Origin: an uncultured Collinsella sp. | GTDB taxonomy: Bacteria; Actinomycetota; Coriobacteriia; Coriobacteriales; Coriobacteriaceae | Assembly (NCBI GenBank): GCA_900549275.1 | Contig: URNU01000025.1 | Location: 1-11,296, forward strand | Reading direction: 5' to 3' | Length of the DNA stretch: 11,296 bases | Part shown: positions 1 to 7,961 of the stretch, piece by piece | How the letters are laid out: every line of letters starts with the position of its first letter | Position numbering within the stretch: position 1 is the first letter of the stretch | Program-made: the position numbers and the translations under genes | Notes under the pieces: model-generated | Database searches by the model: none | Told to the model about the DNA's origin: nothing | What the model saw: only the letters and a program-made list of their open reading frames with translations

Positions 1-1380
1 TTTGCCACGCCCGCATACGCCGCGCCCGAGATGCTCACGCAGGATATCGAAGGCATCGCGGCCCTTCGCCGCTCGCCCGCAATCGATGTCTACGCGCTTT
101 CGAGCATTCTGTACCAGCTCTACAGCGGTCGCAAACCGTTCGATGTGGAGTCGACGGGTGCCGCGGCAACCGGTTCGTTCTACCTCATAAAGACCAAGAC
201 CAAGCCGGCGCCGCTCGAGCCGCGATGCAGTGACGACGAGGCGCTCGTCCAAATCATCATGAAAGGCATCTCAGTCGAGCAGCGTGATCGTCCCACCGAA
301 CAGCAGATGCTCGAGGTGCTCTCGGCATACCTCACCGATGCCGAATCCGAGGGCCGCGAGGGCGCAGGAGACGAGGCCGCGATTGATATCGATTCTGGCA
401 CGCACCTTAAGGTCGACATCGCCGGCGAGCGAGCGCGAGAGATTCTGGAGCAGGCCCGGCACGATGCCATGACCCGCCGCCGCTTTATTATCGGTGGCGT
501 TGTCGCGGCCGTTGCGGGGCTCGGCGTTATCGGGGCGGCAACCCATGGCTTTGGCATCCCCGACTACCTGGACGGCATCCGCGGTTCACTTGACGACTAC
601 ACCTGGGATCAGCTGCAGGAGATTTCGCTCAAGATTAAGGCCGCCGAGACCCGTAGCGAGGCACGCGAGATTGCAAAGCGCTACCATCTGCTCGATGCCG
701 ATGGGCACATCCCCTATCCGTGCACCAAGCGCGTGAGGCTCACCAACGGGCTGCACGTCGGCGCGCAGCTTGTGGGCATCCGCCACGACGAGCTTCTAGA
801 CGGTACGGGCAAGGCCGGACTGACGTTTATGTTCGATGCGGGTATTGCCGAGCGCAACGCTGCGGTTGAACCGCCGAGCGCCGGCTGGGCAGATTGCGAG
901 CTGCGGGAATGGCTCGACGGCGACGGCCTTAAGCTGCTGCCCAACGAGTTGCGCGCACTCATTAAATCTGTCAAAAAGATCTCGAATAACGTTGGCGCCG
1001 CCAGAAGCGTATCGTGTCTGAGCGAGTTGCCCGCAACCCTTTGGCTGCCCGCCATGGTCGAGCTGTGCGGTACGCAACCGCCCGAGTCATTTGTCGAGGA
1101 CTTTCACTACCTGGCCGACATCTATAACGGCGAGGGCAAGGAGTACCAGCTGTTCCGCGAGCTTAAGGTGAGTCCGTATACCACGAACGAGATGTTGGTT
1201 CGCCAGTGGAAGGGCAAGGACACCTGTTGGTGGGAACGAACGGCGAGTCCTGACACATCGGAGAGCGAAGGCACACTCTATATGAATCGCGTGGGACACG
1301 ACGGCGACGCCTTTGCGTACGCCACGCCTGCGGAAAAGCCAAACAAGCGAACCTGCGTGATCCCCGGGTTCTGCATCTAG
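1..1380 (+). CDS. Membrane Ser/Thr protein kinase with DUF6273-like extracellular domain (5' end outside window)
   Basis: The reading frame is open from base 1, so the start and the N-terminal kinase lobe lie upstream. In the visible 459 residues, TPAYAAPE (3-10) matches the activation-segment end (kinase subdomain VIII), DVYALSSILYQLYSGRKPF (29-47) matches subdomain IX, and R97 in RDRP is the conserved subdomain XI Arg. The usual Gly of subdomain IX is Ser here. An acidic linker (about 105-155) leads to the basic RRR and one membrane helix (about 161-180). The outer part (about 239-459) resembles DUF6273: W296 and LREWL, IKSVKK, an ordered LWLPAMVEL segment, and an IPGFCI end. By family, this is a Hanks-type (PknB-like) kinase with an external domain that may sense a wall or extracellular ligand; the ligand is unknown. 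HRD and DFG motifs cannot be checked here, so catalytic competence is unproven. Confidence 0.85.
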   Translation, partial: FATPAYAAPEMLTQDIEGIAALRRSPAIDVYALSSILYQLYSGRKPFDVESTGAAATGSFYLIKTKTKPAPLEPRCSDDEALVQIIMKGISVEQRDRPTEQQMLEVLSAYLTDAESEGREGAGDEAAIDIDSGTHLKVDIAGERAREILEQARHDAMTRRRFIIGGVVAAVAGLGVIGAATHGFGIPDYLDGIRGSLDDYTWDQLQEISLKIKAAETRSEAREIAKRYHLLDADGHIPYPCTKRVRLTNGLHVGAQLVGIRHDELLDGTGKAGLTFMFDAGIAERNAAVEPPSAGWADCELREWLDGDGLKLLPNELRALIKSVKKISNNVGAARSVSCLSELPATLWLPAMVELCGTQPPESFVEDFHYLADIYNGEGKEYQLFRELKVSPYTTNEMLVRQWKGKDTCWWERTASPDTSESEGTLYMNRVGHDGDAFAYATPAEKPNKRTCVIPGFCI

Positions 1381-1392
1381 GCAGCGGGCGTC

Positions 1393-1427
1393 TTGCCGTG
1401 ACGGGACCCCACCCCGGCAATTGTCTT
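1393..1427 (+). terminator. Possible weak terminator after the kinase gene
   Basis: TTGCCG (1393-1398) can pair with CGGCAA (1415-1420), with further GGG/CCC pairing possible in the 16-nt loop. It is followed by the T-rich TTGTCTT, which already runs into the first palindrome of array A. The stem is short and the T tract interrupted, so this is only a candidate. Confidence 0.25.
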
Positions 1428-1641
1428 GATCTGTAACAGTTAGAACCCAAAAACCGGTCTAGTTGTTACAGATCGAGACAAACCCCAGCCCCGCGAGACA
1501 ACATCTCAATCTGTAACAGTAAGGGGTCAAAAACCTCTCTAGATGTTACAGATCAAGACATTTGAGTTGACCGCGGACGGTCTGTCTCGATCTGTAACAG
1601 TTAGAGGTCATATTTGGTGCTAGATGTTACGGATCGAGACA
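1422..1641. repeat. Array A: three 59-bp imperfect palindromes, 80-81 bp period
   Basis: Units are at 1422-1480, 1502-1560 and 1583-1641, separated by 21 and 22 bp. Each unit has a left arm close to TGTCTYGATCTGTAACA and a right arm close to TGTTACAGATCGAGACA. The inner flanks are G(T/A)(T/A)AG on the left and CTAG(A/T) on the right, and the central loop of about 15 nt varies. The first unit pairs over 17 bp with one T-G wobble, the third likewise, and the second has four C-A mismatches that would be G-U in RNA from the minus strand. The array lies between two co-directional genes and overlaps neither. The same family forms arrays B and C. Function unknown; a mobile extragenic palindrome or a protein-binding array are both possible. 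Confidence 0.9.
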
Positions 1642-1781
1642 TTAGCTTGCCGAGAGCTCCACCTCATAAATGTGACTCAAGTGTGTCGATGTTTCCTTGC
1701 CAATGTTGCGCAACAGAAACCCTTTCGGCGGTCGTAACGTACGAATTGTCATAGGTACCCCTTCAACGATTGGGAGAAGAA
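1642..1781 (+). other. Leader region of the surface-protein gene
   Basis: This 140-bp stretch separates array A from the ATG at 1782 and should contain the promoter of the surface-protein gene. I find no convincing -35/-10 pair. A perfect 10-bp palindrome, GTTGCGCAAC, lies at 1705-1714 and could be a small operator, but nothing ties it to a regulator. A purine-rich ribosome-binding site, GGGAG, begins at 1772. Confidence 0.4.
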
Positions 1782-4700
1782 ATGGCAAAGTACGCACCTA
1801 AACACTTGGAAGTCTCAAGCGGCGACGAGCCTCGCCCCACATTCTCGGGCCACAAGGCAACACGACTCGCCGTCACCGCGGCAACCACCATCGCTATGAC
1901 CGGCTCGTCGCTGCTCGCGCCGTTCTCGGCATTTGCCAACGATGTGAGTGATGCCACGGCACAGGACGCGATCATGTCCCCGCTTGCTGTCCACGCCGGC
2001 GAGGCGGCAGGCTCCGCAGTAAAGGCAGACGCCCAGAAGATTGCCGACTTGCAGGCTGCGATCGACGCCGCAAAGGCTGCCGAGGCAGACGCCAAATCCG
2101 ACTACGACACGGTGGCTGCCCCCTATACCGAAAAGCAGGCGGCCCGCGACAACGCACAAAGCACCTATGACGTCTCCGTCTCTGATAATTCGCAGGCAGA
2201 GGCCGCCGCGCGCGCCGAATATGCTCGCCAGCTCGACGAAAGCGTCAAGGCGGCCGACAGCGCCAGTGCCACGCTGAAGGATGCCCGAGGAAAGCTCGAT
2301 GCAGCCAAGACCGACGCCGAGGACAAGTCGAAGGTCCTTGATGCCGCAAAGCAAGCGGCAGCTGATGCGCAGGCCAAGCTCGAGGCAGCCCAGAAGGCAG
2401 CCGCCAACGCAACGCCGGAGGAAATCAAGGTCGCCGAGCAGGCAGCCGCAGATGCGCAGGCCGCTCTGGACCAAGCAAAGGCTGCGAAGGCCACTGCCGA
2501 TTCCGCACTCACCGATGCCCAGCAGGCTCAGAGCGCCGCGCAGAGCGCTTACGACGAGGCGGCAGGCACGCTGGCTTCCGCCCAGCAGGCAAAGACCGCC
2601 GCAGATGGCAAGGCGGCTGAGGCACAGGCGGCATACGACAGCGCACAAGCCGATTTGGCGGCCGCAAAGGCAGGCGCCGAGGGCCCGGAGTATGACGCCG
2701 CCCAGGCAAAGGTCGATGCTGCCCAAAGCGCACTCGACCAGGCGAAAAAGCAGCAGGCGACTGCCGAAGCAGGCCTTTCTCAGGCAAATAGCGACGTTGA
2801 ATCCAAGCAGGACGCCCTCACCGGCGCCGAAAGCGAGCTCGAAGCCAAGAAGCAGACAGTTGCAGCAGCCGAACATGATGTAACGGCAGCCCAGACGAAA
2901 GCCGATGCGGCGCAATCGGAGTTGACCTCGGCAAAGCAGGCACATGCTGCCGAACTGGAGAAGGCAATGGCCGCTCAGAAACAAGTCGACCAGGCAAAAG
3001 CCGAGAAGGAGCAGGCAGACAAGGCGCTCGAAACTGCCAAGGCAAACCAGGCGGCCGCCGATCAAGCCGTTGTCGATGCACAGAAAGCATACGATACGTG
3101 CAAGGCAGCAACCGATAAGGCAACGACAGCGGAGGCGCAGAGCGTCATCGGCTTCTACCAGTTCATCGGTGCCAACGACGCTGCAAACATCATCTATAGG
3201 CAGGGCGATAAAAACCCGACGACCATTGGCGATAAAAAAGACGGCACGTCACTCGACAACGCCAAGCTATCGTTTAACAAGCTGCGCGAGATTAACGAAT
3301 ACCGTGCAAGCGTTGGATTGAGTGAGCTTAGGGTGACGGCCGAGCAAATGGCAATCGCTCAATCCGACTCCAATTACTCTGACAAAACGCTAGGTCACTC
3401 AGATTACGCCATTTGTGAAAATGCCGCTTGGAACTTCAGTACTAAAGAAAACATCGCGCACCAATGGGTCGATGATGAAAAGGAGATATTTGACGAGGCT
3501 GCAGCGAACGCCGGCCTTGGCAACGTTGCCCCCAAAGATGCTTGGGATACTTTCCGGAGCCACAAAACCGAATTCGAAAAGCGCGGGGCAGACTTTGGCA
3601 CCGTCGGCCACTATTTGAATATCGTACAGCCTGACGCCAAAACCATGGGATACGGCATCAACTCGCGCGGAACCCTTTGGCCGTATGTGTTCGTCTTGGA
3701 GATCGACAACAATTACGGTTCGTACGAGAAAGAATACTCGATCGATGAACTCGAGAATCTCTTTGATCAGTATCAGCTGAGCCTCTCCAAAGTCAGCGAA
3801 AAGCTCGCCGCCGCAAAGACGGACCTTGAGCAAAAGCGCAGCACAGCGGCATCGAAAGCCGATGCCGTAAAGGCAGCTGAAACCCTCGTCGCTCAAAAGC
3901 AGGAAGGCATTGTTGCCGCGAATAGCGACCTTGCCGCCAAGAACGACGGCGTAGCAAGTGCCGCCGCCGCTGTTGCCCTAGCAAAGCAGAATCTCGCCAA
4001 GGCAAACGGAAAAGTTGCCGAAGCCGAAGACCAGGTCAAAGCCGCCCAAAGCAACGTGGCGACCGCAGAACAGGTCGTCAACCAGAAGCGCGCCGAGCTT
4101 AAGGCATCGAAAGAGCAAGCCGCTCAGAGTCAGAAGAAGGTTGATGACGCCAAGGCAGAGACTCTCGTAAAGCAGCAGGCTCTGCAAGATGCAAAGAAGG
4201 AACTTGCCAAGTATTCAGCCGATGTTGCTGCGGCTCAGGAGAAAGCCGACGAGGCCCATCAGGCGCTTGATGAAGCCACGGCAGCCCAGACGTCTGCCCG
4301 GAGCGCTCTCAAAAAGGCGAAGCTCGACGAGACCGCCAAGAAGCAGGCCCTCGACACCGCGAAGGACAACGCCGAGGCCAAGGCGGCGACCGCGGAGCAC
4401 GCCGCAGGCGACTTGACCGCAGCGGAAAACGACTTTGCCTCAAAGAAGGCCCATGCCGACGCCCTGAGCAATGCAGCCGATAATCTTGCCACCGCCGAGG
4501 CGGCCAAGAAGGAGGCCGACGCAGCAGTTACCGATGCCGGAGTCGCCCTTAGCACGGCAAATGATGCCATCGCGAACGCCGAGCAGGCGGTCGAGAATTC
4601 TCAGGCCGCATCGGATGCCGCTGTCGCTACCCTCGGAAAGCTCAAGTCCATCAACGTCGAAAACGGCATTGCTACTGGCTCTGACGCAAACGCGAACGAT

Positions 4701-5117
4701 ACGCTCAATGCCCTCTTTGCCAAGTGCGTCGCCGCCAAGCAGGCAGAGCATAACGCAAAGGCCGCACTTGATGCCGCTCAGGCAGACCTTGATGCTGCGA
4801 CGCCCGCCTACACCGCGGCTCTCAACGGCTACAACGAGGCGAAGGCAAAACGCGTAGCCGCCGAGCAAGCCCTGAAGGACGAGATCGCCCGCCAGGAGCA
4901 AGAGGCAGCGAAGGCCGAGCAGGCCAAGATCACGCAGGCTGCCGCTAAGCCGGTTACTGGAAAGCCGTCTGCCGGCAACGCCAAGACGGCTGCCAACTCG
5001 GCACTTCCCACCACAGGCGACAATGCCGCGCTCGCCGGTGAGACGTTTATCATCGGAGGTGTCGTGCTCGTAGCCGCCGGCGTCTTTCTGACTGACAAGA
5101 AGCGTCGTCAGGAGTAA
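1782..5117 (+). CDS. LPxTG-anchored coiled-coil surface protein with central CAP/SCP domain
   Basis: The product is 1111 aa. ATG 1782 is chosen over an in-frame TTG at 1770 because GGGAG (1772-1776) lies correctly before it. A long signal peptide has hydrophobic residues about 28-50 and a likely cut after AFA (A52). Residues about 85-445 are an Ala/Lys/Glu/Gln/Asp-rich coiled coil with degenerate A-x-x-A-L-D-x-A-K units. Residues about 490-645 form a CAP (SCP/PR-1-like) domain: H539 in LGHSDY, E546 in ENAAW, and H610 in VGHYLNIV followed by MGYG. A second coiled coil of similar length spans about 667-1055. The C-terminus is a sortase signal: LPTTG (1075-1079), a hydrophobic helix (about 1087-1104), then KKRRQE. 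By family, sortase links it to peptidoglycan. The CAP activity is unknown, and adhesion or host interaction is inference. The CAP segment (about 3130-3780) is visibly more A/T-rich than the flanking coils. A strong terminator follows. Confidence 0.93.
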   Translation: MAKYAPKHLEVSSGDEPRPTFSGHKATRLAVTAATTIAMTGSSLLAPFSAFANDVSDATAQDAIMSPLAVHAGEAAGSAVKADAQKIADLQAAIDAAKAAEADAKSDYDTVAAPYTEKQAARDNAQSTYDVSVSDNSQAEAAARAEYARQLDESVKAADSASATLKDARGKLDAAKTDAEDKSKVLDAAKQAAADAQAKLEAAQKAAANATPEEIKVAEQAAADAQAALDQAKAAKATADSALTDAQQAQSAAQSAYDEAAGTLASAQQAKTAADGKAAEAQAAYDSAQADLAAAKAGAEGPEYDAAQAKVDAAQSALDQAKKQQATAEAGLSQANSDVESKQDALTGAESELEAKKQTVAAAEHDVTAAQTKADAAQSELTSAKQAHAAELEKAMAAQKQVDQAKAEKEQADKALETAKANQAAADQAVVDAQKAYDTCKAATDKATTAEAQSVIGFYQFIGANDAANIIYRQGDKNPTTIGDKKDGTSLDNAKLSFNKLREINEYRASVGLSELRVTAEQMAIAQSDSNYSDKTLGHSDYAICENAAWNFSTKENIAHQWVDDEKEIFDEAAANAGLGNVAPKDAWDTFRSHKTEFEKRGADFGTVGHYLNIVQPDAKTMGYGINSRGTLWPYVFVLEIDNNYGSYEKEYSIDELENLFDQYQLSLSKVSEKLAAAKTDLEQKRSTAASKADAVKAAETLVAQKQEGIVAANSDLAAKNDGVASAAAAVALAKQNLAKANGKVAEAEDQVKAAQSNVATAEQVVNQKRAELKASKEQAAQSQKKVDDAKAETLVKQQALQDAKKELAKYSADVAAAQEKADEAHQALDEATAAQTSARSALKKAKLDETAKKQALDTAKDNAEAKAATAEHAAGDLTAAENDFASKKAHADALSNAADNLATAEAAKKEADAAVTDAGVALSTANDAIANAEQAVENSQAASDAAVATLGKLKSINVENGIATGSDANANDTLNALFAKCVAAKQAEHNAKAALDAAQADLDAATPAYTAALNGYNEAKAKRVAAEQALKDEIARQEQEAAKAEQAKITQAAAKPVTGKPSAGNAKTAANSALPTTGDNAALAGETFIIGGVVLVAAGVFLTDKKRRQE

Positions 5118-5176
5118 GGATTTCGGGAGGACGGCCTCTCCTCCCTCCCACCGCTTCGCAAACCCTGCCCAGCATG

Positions 5177-5213
5177 CGCCGGGGCGCCCATCACGCGGGC
5201 GCCCCGGCGTTTT
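5177..5213 (+). terminator. Rho-independent terminator of the surface-protein gene
   Basis: A perfect 13-bp stem pairs CGCCGGGGCGCCC (5177-5189) with its reverse complement at 5197-5209, around a 7-nt loop, and is followed directly by TTTTA. It lies 60 bp after the stop codon. It should isolate the surface-protein gene from array B and the copper operon. A weaker GGGAGGA/TCCTCCC stem upstream (5126-5146) lacks a T tract. Confidence 0.85.
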
Positions 5214-5245
5214 ACGTTGTATACCCGGGGCATCTGCTTCGAGAT

Positions 5246-5465
5246 TGTCTCGATCTGTAACAACTAGGACCCAAACATCGATCTTACTGTTACAGATCGA
5301 GACATTCGGGTTACCCTCGAATGGTTTGTCTTGATCTGTAACAGTTACTCGGTAAAACGGGGCCTGGTTGTTACAGATCGAGATGTTAGTTTTCGGCTGA
5401 AATGTTCGTCTAAATCTGTAACAGCTATGGTTCAAAAACCGGTCCAGATGTTACAGATTGAGATG
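5246..5465. repeat. Array B: three 59-bp imperfect palindromes, one inverted
   Basis: Units are at 5246-5304, 5327-5385 and 5407-5465, with start-to-start distances of 81 and 80 bp and spacers of 22 and 21 bp. The first unit has perfectly complementary 17-nt arms. Its inner flanks are ACTAG on the left and CTTAC on the right, which is the arrangement of the other units read backwards, so it is inverted. The second unit keeps pairing through three G-T wobbles. The third has one wobble and one A-G mismatch. The array begins 32 bp after the surface-gene terminator and ends 75 bp before the CsoR-type operator of copA. It therefore sits in what should be a transcriptionally quiet gap, unless a promoter lies inside it. 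Confidence 0.9.
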
Positions 5466-5537
5466 ATTTGTTGGGGCGGACCATCGGTCAACCAACTACC
5501 CTCATCTGTAGCGAGATGTCATACATTTATTCTGTAC

Positions 5538-5568
5538 TAGACACCCCCAGGGGGTATGGGTGTATAGT
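5538..5568 (+). promoter_or_regulatory. Predicted copA operon promoter
   Basis: TAGACA (5538-5543) differs from the -35 consensus at one base, and TATAGT (5563-5568) differs from the -10 consensus at one base. The spacer is 19 bp, longer than the usual 17. The GC-rich dyad of the proposed CsoR operator occupies the first part of that spacer and overlaps the -35 end. Transcription would start near 5575, giving a leader of about 40 nt before copA. The long spacer suggests a weak or tightly controlled promoter. Confidence 0.65.
5541..5557. promoter_or_regulatory. CsoR-type operator
   Basis: ACACCCCCAGGGGGTAT is a 17-bp pseudo-palindrome with an odd centre at 5549: five C's, an A, then five G's, with flanks AC-A/TAT that differ from perfect symmetry at one position. 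This C-run/G-run dyad in a promoter is the known form of CsoR (DUF156) copper operators. A csoR-like gene is the third gene of the same operon, so copper-relieved autorepression is the natural reading. I see no second such dyad upstream of copZ or csoR. Confidence 0.75.
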
Positions 5569-5615
5569 ATCAGCAGGTTAACAATTCCAACACCGAACCA
5601 CAGAAAGGAGAAGCC

Positions 5616-7961
5616 ATGGCTCAAGATAAGTTCGACGTGGGCGGCATGACATGCGCCGCCTGCCAGGCGCACGTGGACCGTGCTGTGAGCAAGCTCGACG
5701 GTGTCGAGAACGTCGCGGTCAACCTACTCGCCGGTTCCATGATGGTCGACTACGACCCAGCGCAGGTCTCCCCCGACGATATCTGCACCGCCGTCGACCG
5801 CGCGGGTTACTCGGCCTCACCCGTCGATGCGAGCACCGGTGCCGCCGGCTCAAACGGCAGCACGCAAGCCAGGTCCGGCGCCGCCCACATGGAGTCGCCC
5901 ACCAAAAAATTGAAGGCCGCCGCCTCTGCCATGCGCGCCCGCCTCATCATCTCGATCGTTTTCCTCGTCCCACTGTTCTACATAGGCATGGGACACATGC
6001 TTGGTTGGCCGCTGCCCGGCATTTTCACCGACCATACCCACAGCATGACGCTCGCCCTCACCGAGCTCGTCCTGCTCATCCCCATCGTCTATGTCAACGA
6101 CGCGTACTTTATCAATGGGTTTAAATCGCTCGCGCACGGCGCGCCCACCATGGACGCCCTCATCGCCGTGGGCGCCACCGCCTCCGTCGCCTGGTCGCTC
6201 TACGCCATGTTCATCATGGCCGACCAGCTGGCCACAGGTCAGGTGCACGAGGCCATGATGACAGGCATGGACAATCTGTATTTTGAGAGCGCGGGCACGA
6301 TCCTGTCGCTCGTCACCGTGGGCAAATACCTCGAGACGCGCAGCAAGTCAAAAACCGGCGGCGCCATCGAGTCGCTGATCGACCTGGCGCCCAAGACCGC
6401 GACCGTCGTGGCAGAGGACGGCACCGAGACCACCGTCGACGTCGACAGCATCCTTCCCGGCCAGGTCCTGCGCGTGCGCCCCGGCGAGTCCATCCCCGTC
6501 GATGGCGTGGTGCTCGAGGGCAGCTCGGCCGTGGACGAGAGTGCGCTCACCGGCGAGTCCATCCCCGTGGAAAAGACCGCCGGCGACACCGTCAACGCCG
6601 CCACCGTCAACCGCACCGGTTCGTTTACCTTCCGCGCCACGCGCGTGGGTGCCGACACGTCGCTCGCCAAGATTATCCAGCTCGTCGAGGACGCCAACGC
6701 CACCAAGGCGCCCATCGCCCGCATGGCCGACAAGGTCGCCGGTGTGTTTGTGCCCGTGGTGTTCGTGATCTCGGGCGTGACCCTTGCGGTGTGGATGGCA
6801 CTGACCGGCAGCATGAACGAGGCGCTCACCTCCGCCGTGGCCGTACTGGTGATCAGCTGTCCGTGCGCATTGGGCTTGGCCACGCCCGTCGCTATTATGG
6901 TGGGCACCGGCAAGGGCGCCGAGATGGGCATTCTGTTTAAGAGCGCCGAGGCGCTGGAGAACCTGCGCAGCGTGGGCACCGTGGTGCTCGATAAGACGGG
7001 TACGGTCACCCGCGGCAAGCCTGCCGTGACCGACATTGTGGTTGCCGCGCGCGCCGACGGCTCGCCCGCCATGAGCGAAAAGGCGCTGCTCAAGCTGGCC
7101 GCCGCGCTGGAGCGCTCGAGCGAGCACCCGCTGGCCGAGGCGATTATGGCCGAATGCGAGACGCGCGGAATTGTCGCGCGCATGGTCGAGGACTTTGCCG
7201 CCGCGCCCGGGCGAGGCGTTACGGCGCGCGAGGGGCAAAACGTCATTGCAGCCGGCAACATGCGCCTGATGGACGAGCTGGGCGTTACCGTGCCCGCAGG
7301 TCTTGCCGAGCAATTTGCCGCCGAGGGCAAGACGCCGCTGTTCTTTGCCAAGAACGGCGAGCTTGCCGGCACCATTGCCGTGGCTGACGAGGTCAAGGAG
7401 ACGAGCGCCGAGGCCATCGCCGCGCTCCGCAAGCTCGGCGTCGACGTACGCATGCTCACCGGCGATAACCGCGTGACGGCCGAGGCCATCGCCCGCCGCG
7501 TGGGACTGAGCAGCGAACAGGTTATCGCCGACGTCCTGCCCGCTGACAAGGAACGCCACGTGCGCGAACTGCAGGACGCAGGCGACAAGGTCGCCATGGT
7601 GGGCGACGGCATCAACGACTCCCCCGCCCTGGCGCGCGCCGACGTGGGCCTTGCGATCGGCACCGGCGCCGACATCGCCAAGGAAGGGGCAGATGTGGTG
7701 CTCATGCGCAGCGATCTCATGGACGTCGCCCGCGCCATCGAGCTTTCGCGCGCCACGATTCGCAACATCAAGCAGGACCTGTTCTGGGCGCTGTTCTACA
7801 ACGGCATCGGCATTCCGCTCGCCGCGGGCGTGTTCTTCCCCCTCACCGGCTGGCAACTCTCGCCGATGTTTGGCGCCGCGGCCATGAGTCTGTCGAGCGT
7901 GTGCGTCGTAAGCAATGCCCTGCGCCTGCGAACCTTTAAGCCATCAGTTGCGGTGAAATAA
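5616..7961 (+). CDS. copA: Copper-exporting P1B-type ATPase CopA
   Basis: The product is 781 aa, the normal length for a CopA with one metal-binding domain. ATG 5616 follows AGAAAGGAG (5602-5610). An N-terminal HMA domain (about 4-70) carries GMTCAAC with C13 and C16. A Ser/Gly/Ala-rich linker follows, then eight predicted membrane helices (first near 109-129, last near 751-770). The actuator motif is TGES (312-315). The membrane metal site is CPC (415-417), phosphorylation is at D459 in DKTGT, the ATP-binding motif is SEHP with H504, and the hinge is GDGIND (663-668). The FYNGIGIP and MSLSSVCVVSNALRL segments in the last two helices match the Cu(I)-specific P1B-1 class. By family, it pumps Cu(I) out of the cytoplasm using ATP. 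The final codons (VAVK and stop) lie inside a 67-bp palindromic repeat. It is the first gene of copA-copZ-csoR. Confidence 0.97.
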   Translation: MAQDKFDVGGMTCAACQAHVDRAVSKLDGVENVAVNLLAGSMMVDYDPAQVSPDDICTAVDRAGYSASPVDASTGAAGSNGSTQARSGAAHMESPTKKLKAAASAMRARLIISIVFLVPLFYIGMGHMLGWPLPGIFTDHTHSMTLALTELVLLIPIVYVNDAYFINGFKSLAHGAPTMDALIAVGATASVAWSLYAMFIMADQLATGQVHEAMMTGMDNLYFESAGTILSLVTVGKYLETRSKSKTGGAIESLIDLAPKTATVVAEDGTETTVDVDSILPGQVLRVRPGESIPVDGVVLEGSSAVDESALTGESIPVEKTAGDTVNAATVNRTGSFTFRATRVGADTSLAKIIQLVEDANATKAPIARMADKVAGVFVPVVFVISGVTLAVWMALTGSMNEALTSAVAVLVISCPCALGLATPVAIMVGTGKGAEMGILFKSAEALENLRSVGTVVLDKTGTVTRGKPAVTDIVVAARADGSPAMSEKALLKLAAALERSSEHPLAEAIMAECETRGIVARMVEDFAAAPGRGVTAREGQNVIAAGNMRLMDELGVTVPAGLAEQFAAEGKTPLFFAKNGELAGTIAVADEVKETSAEAIAALRKLGVDVRMLTGDNRVTAEAIARRVGLSSEQVIADVLPADKERHVRELQDAGDKVAMVGDGINDSPALARADVGLAIGTGADIAKEGADVVLMRSDLMDVARAIELSRATIRNIKQDLFWALFYNGIGIPLAAGVFFPLTGWQLSPMFGAAAMSLSSVCVVSNALRLRTFKPSVAVK

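Noticed and set aside
1422..1641. CRISPR array
   Set aside because: Repeats with similar spacers of 21-22 bp recall CRISPR, but the 59-bp units have variable centres, the spacers are partly related to one another, and there are no cas genes.
1642..1781. Promoter candidates such as TTGCCG (1647) or TTGCCA (1697)
   Set aside because: Neither has an acceptable -10 hexamer at 16-18 bp downstream.
1815..3065. Long minus-strand reading frame (416 codons) opposite the surface-protein gene
   Set aside because: It is a shadow of the Ala-rich repetitive coding strand: Cys/Leu/Gly-rich, with no domain, and antisense to a gene with signal peptide, CAP domain and LPTTG in order.
4440..5435. Minus-strand frame running through array B into the surface-protein gene
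   Set aside because: The palindromes are open in several frames (arms read as SICN and VTDRD) and extend chance reading frames. It also crosses the terminator and has no plausible start context.
6239..7856. Long minus-strand reading frames (about 500 codons) opposite copA
   Set aside because: They are antisense to a complete CopA with all catalytic motifs. They arise from high GC and codon bias and show no recognisable domain.
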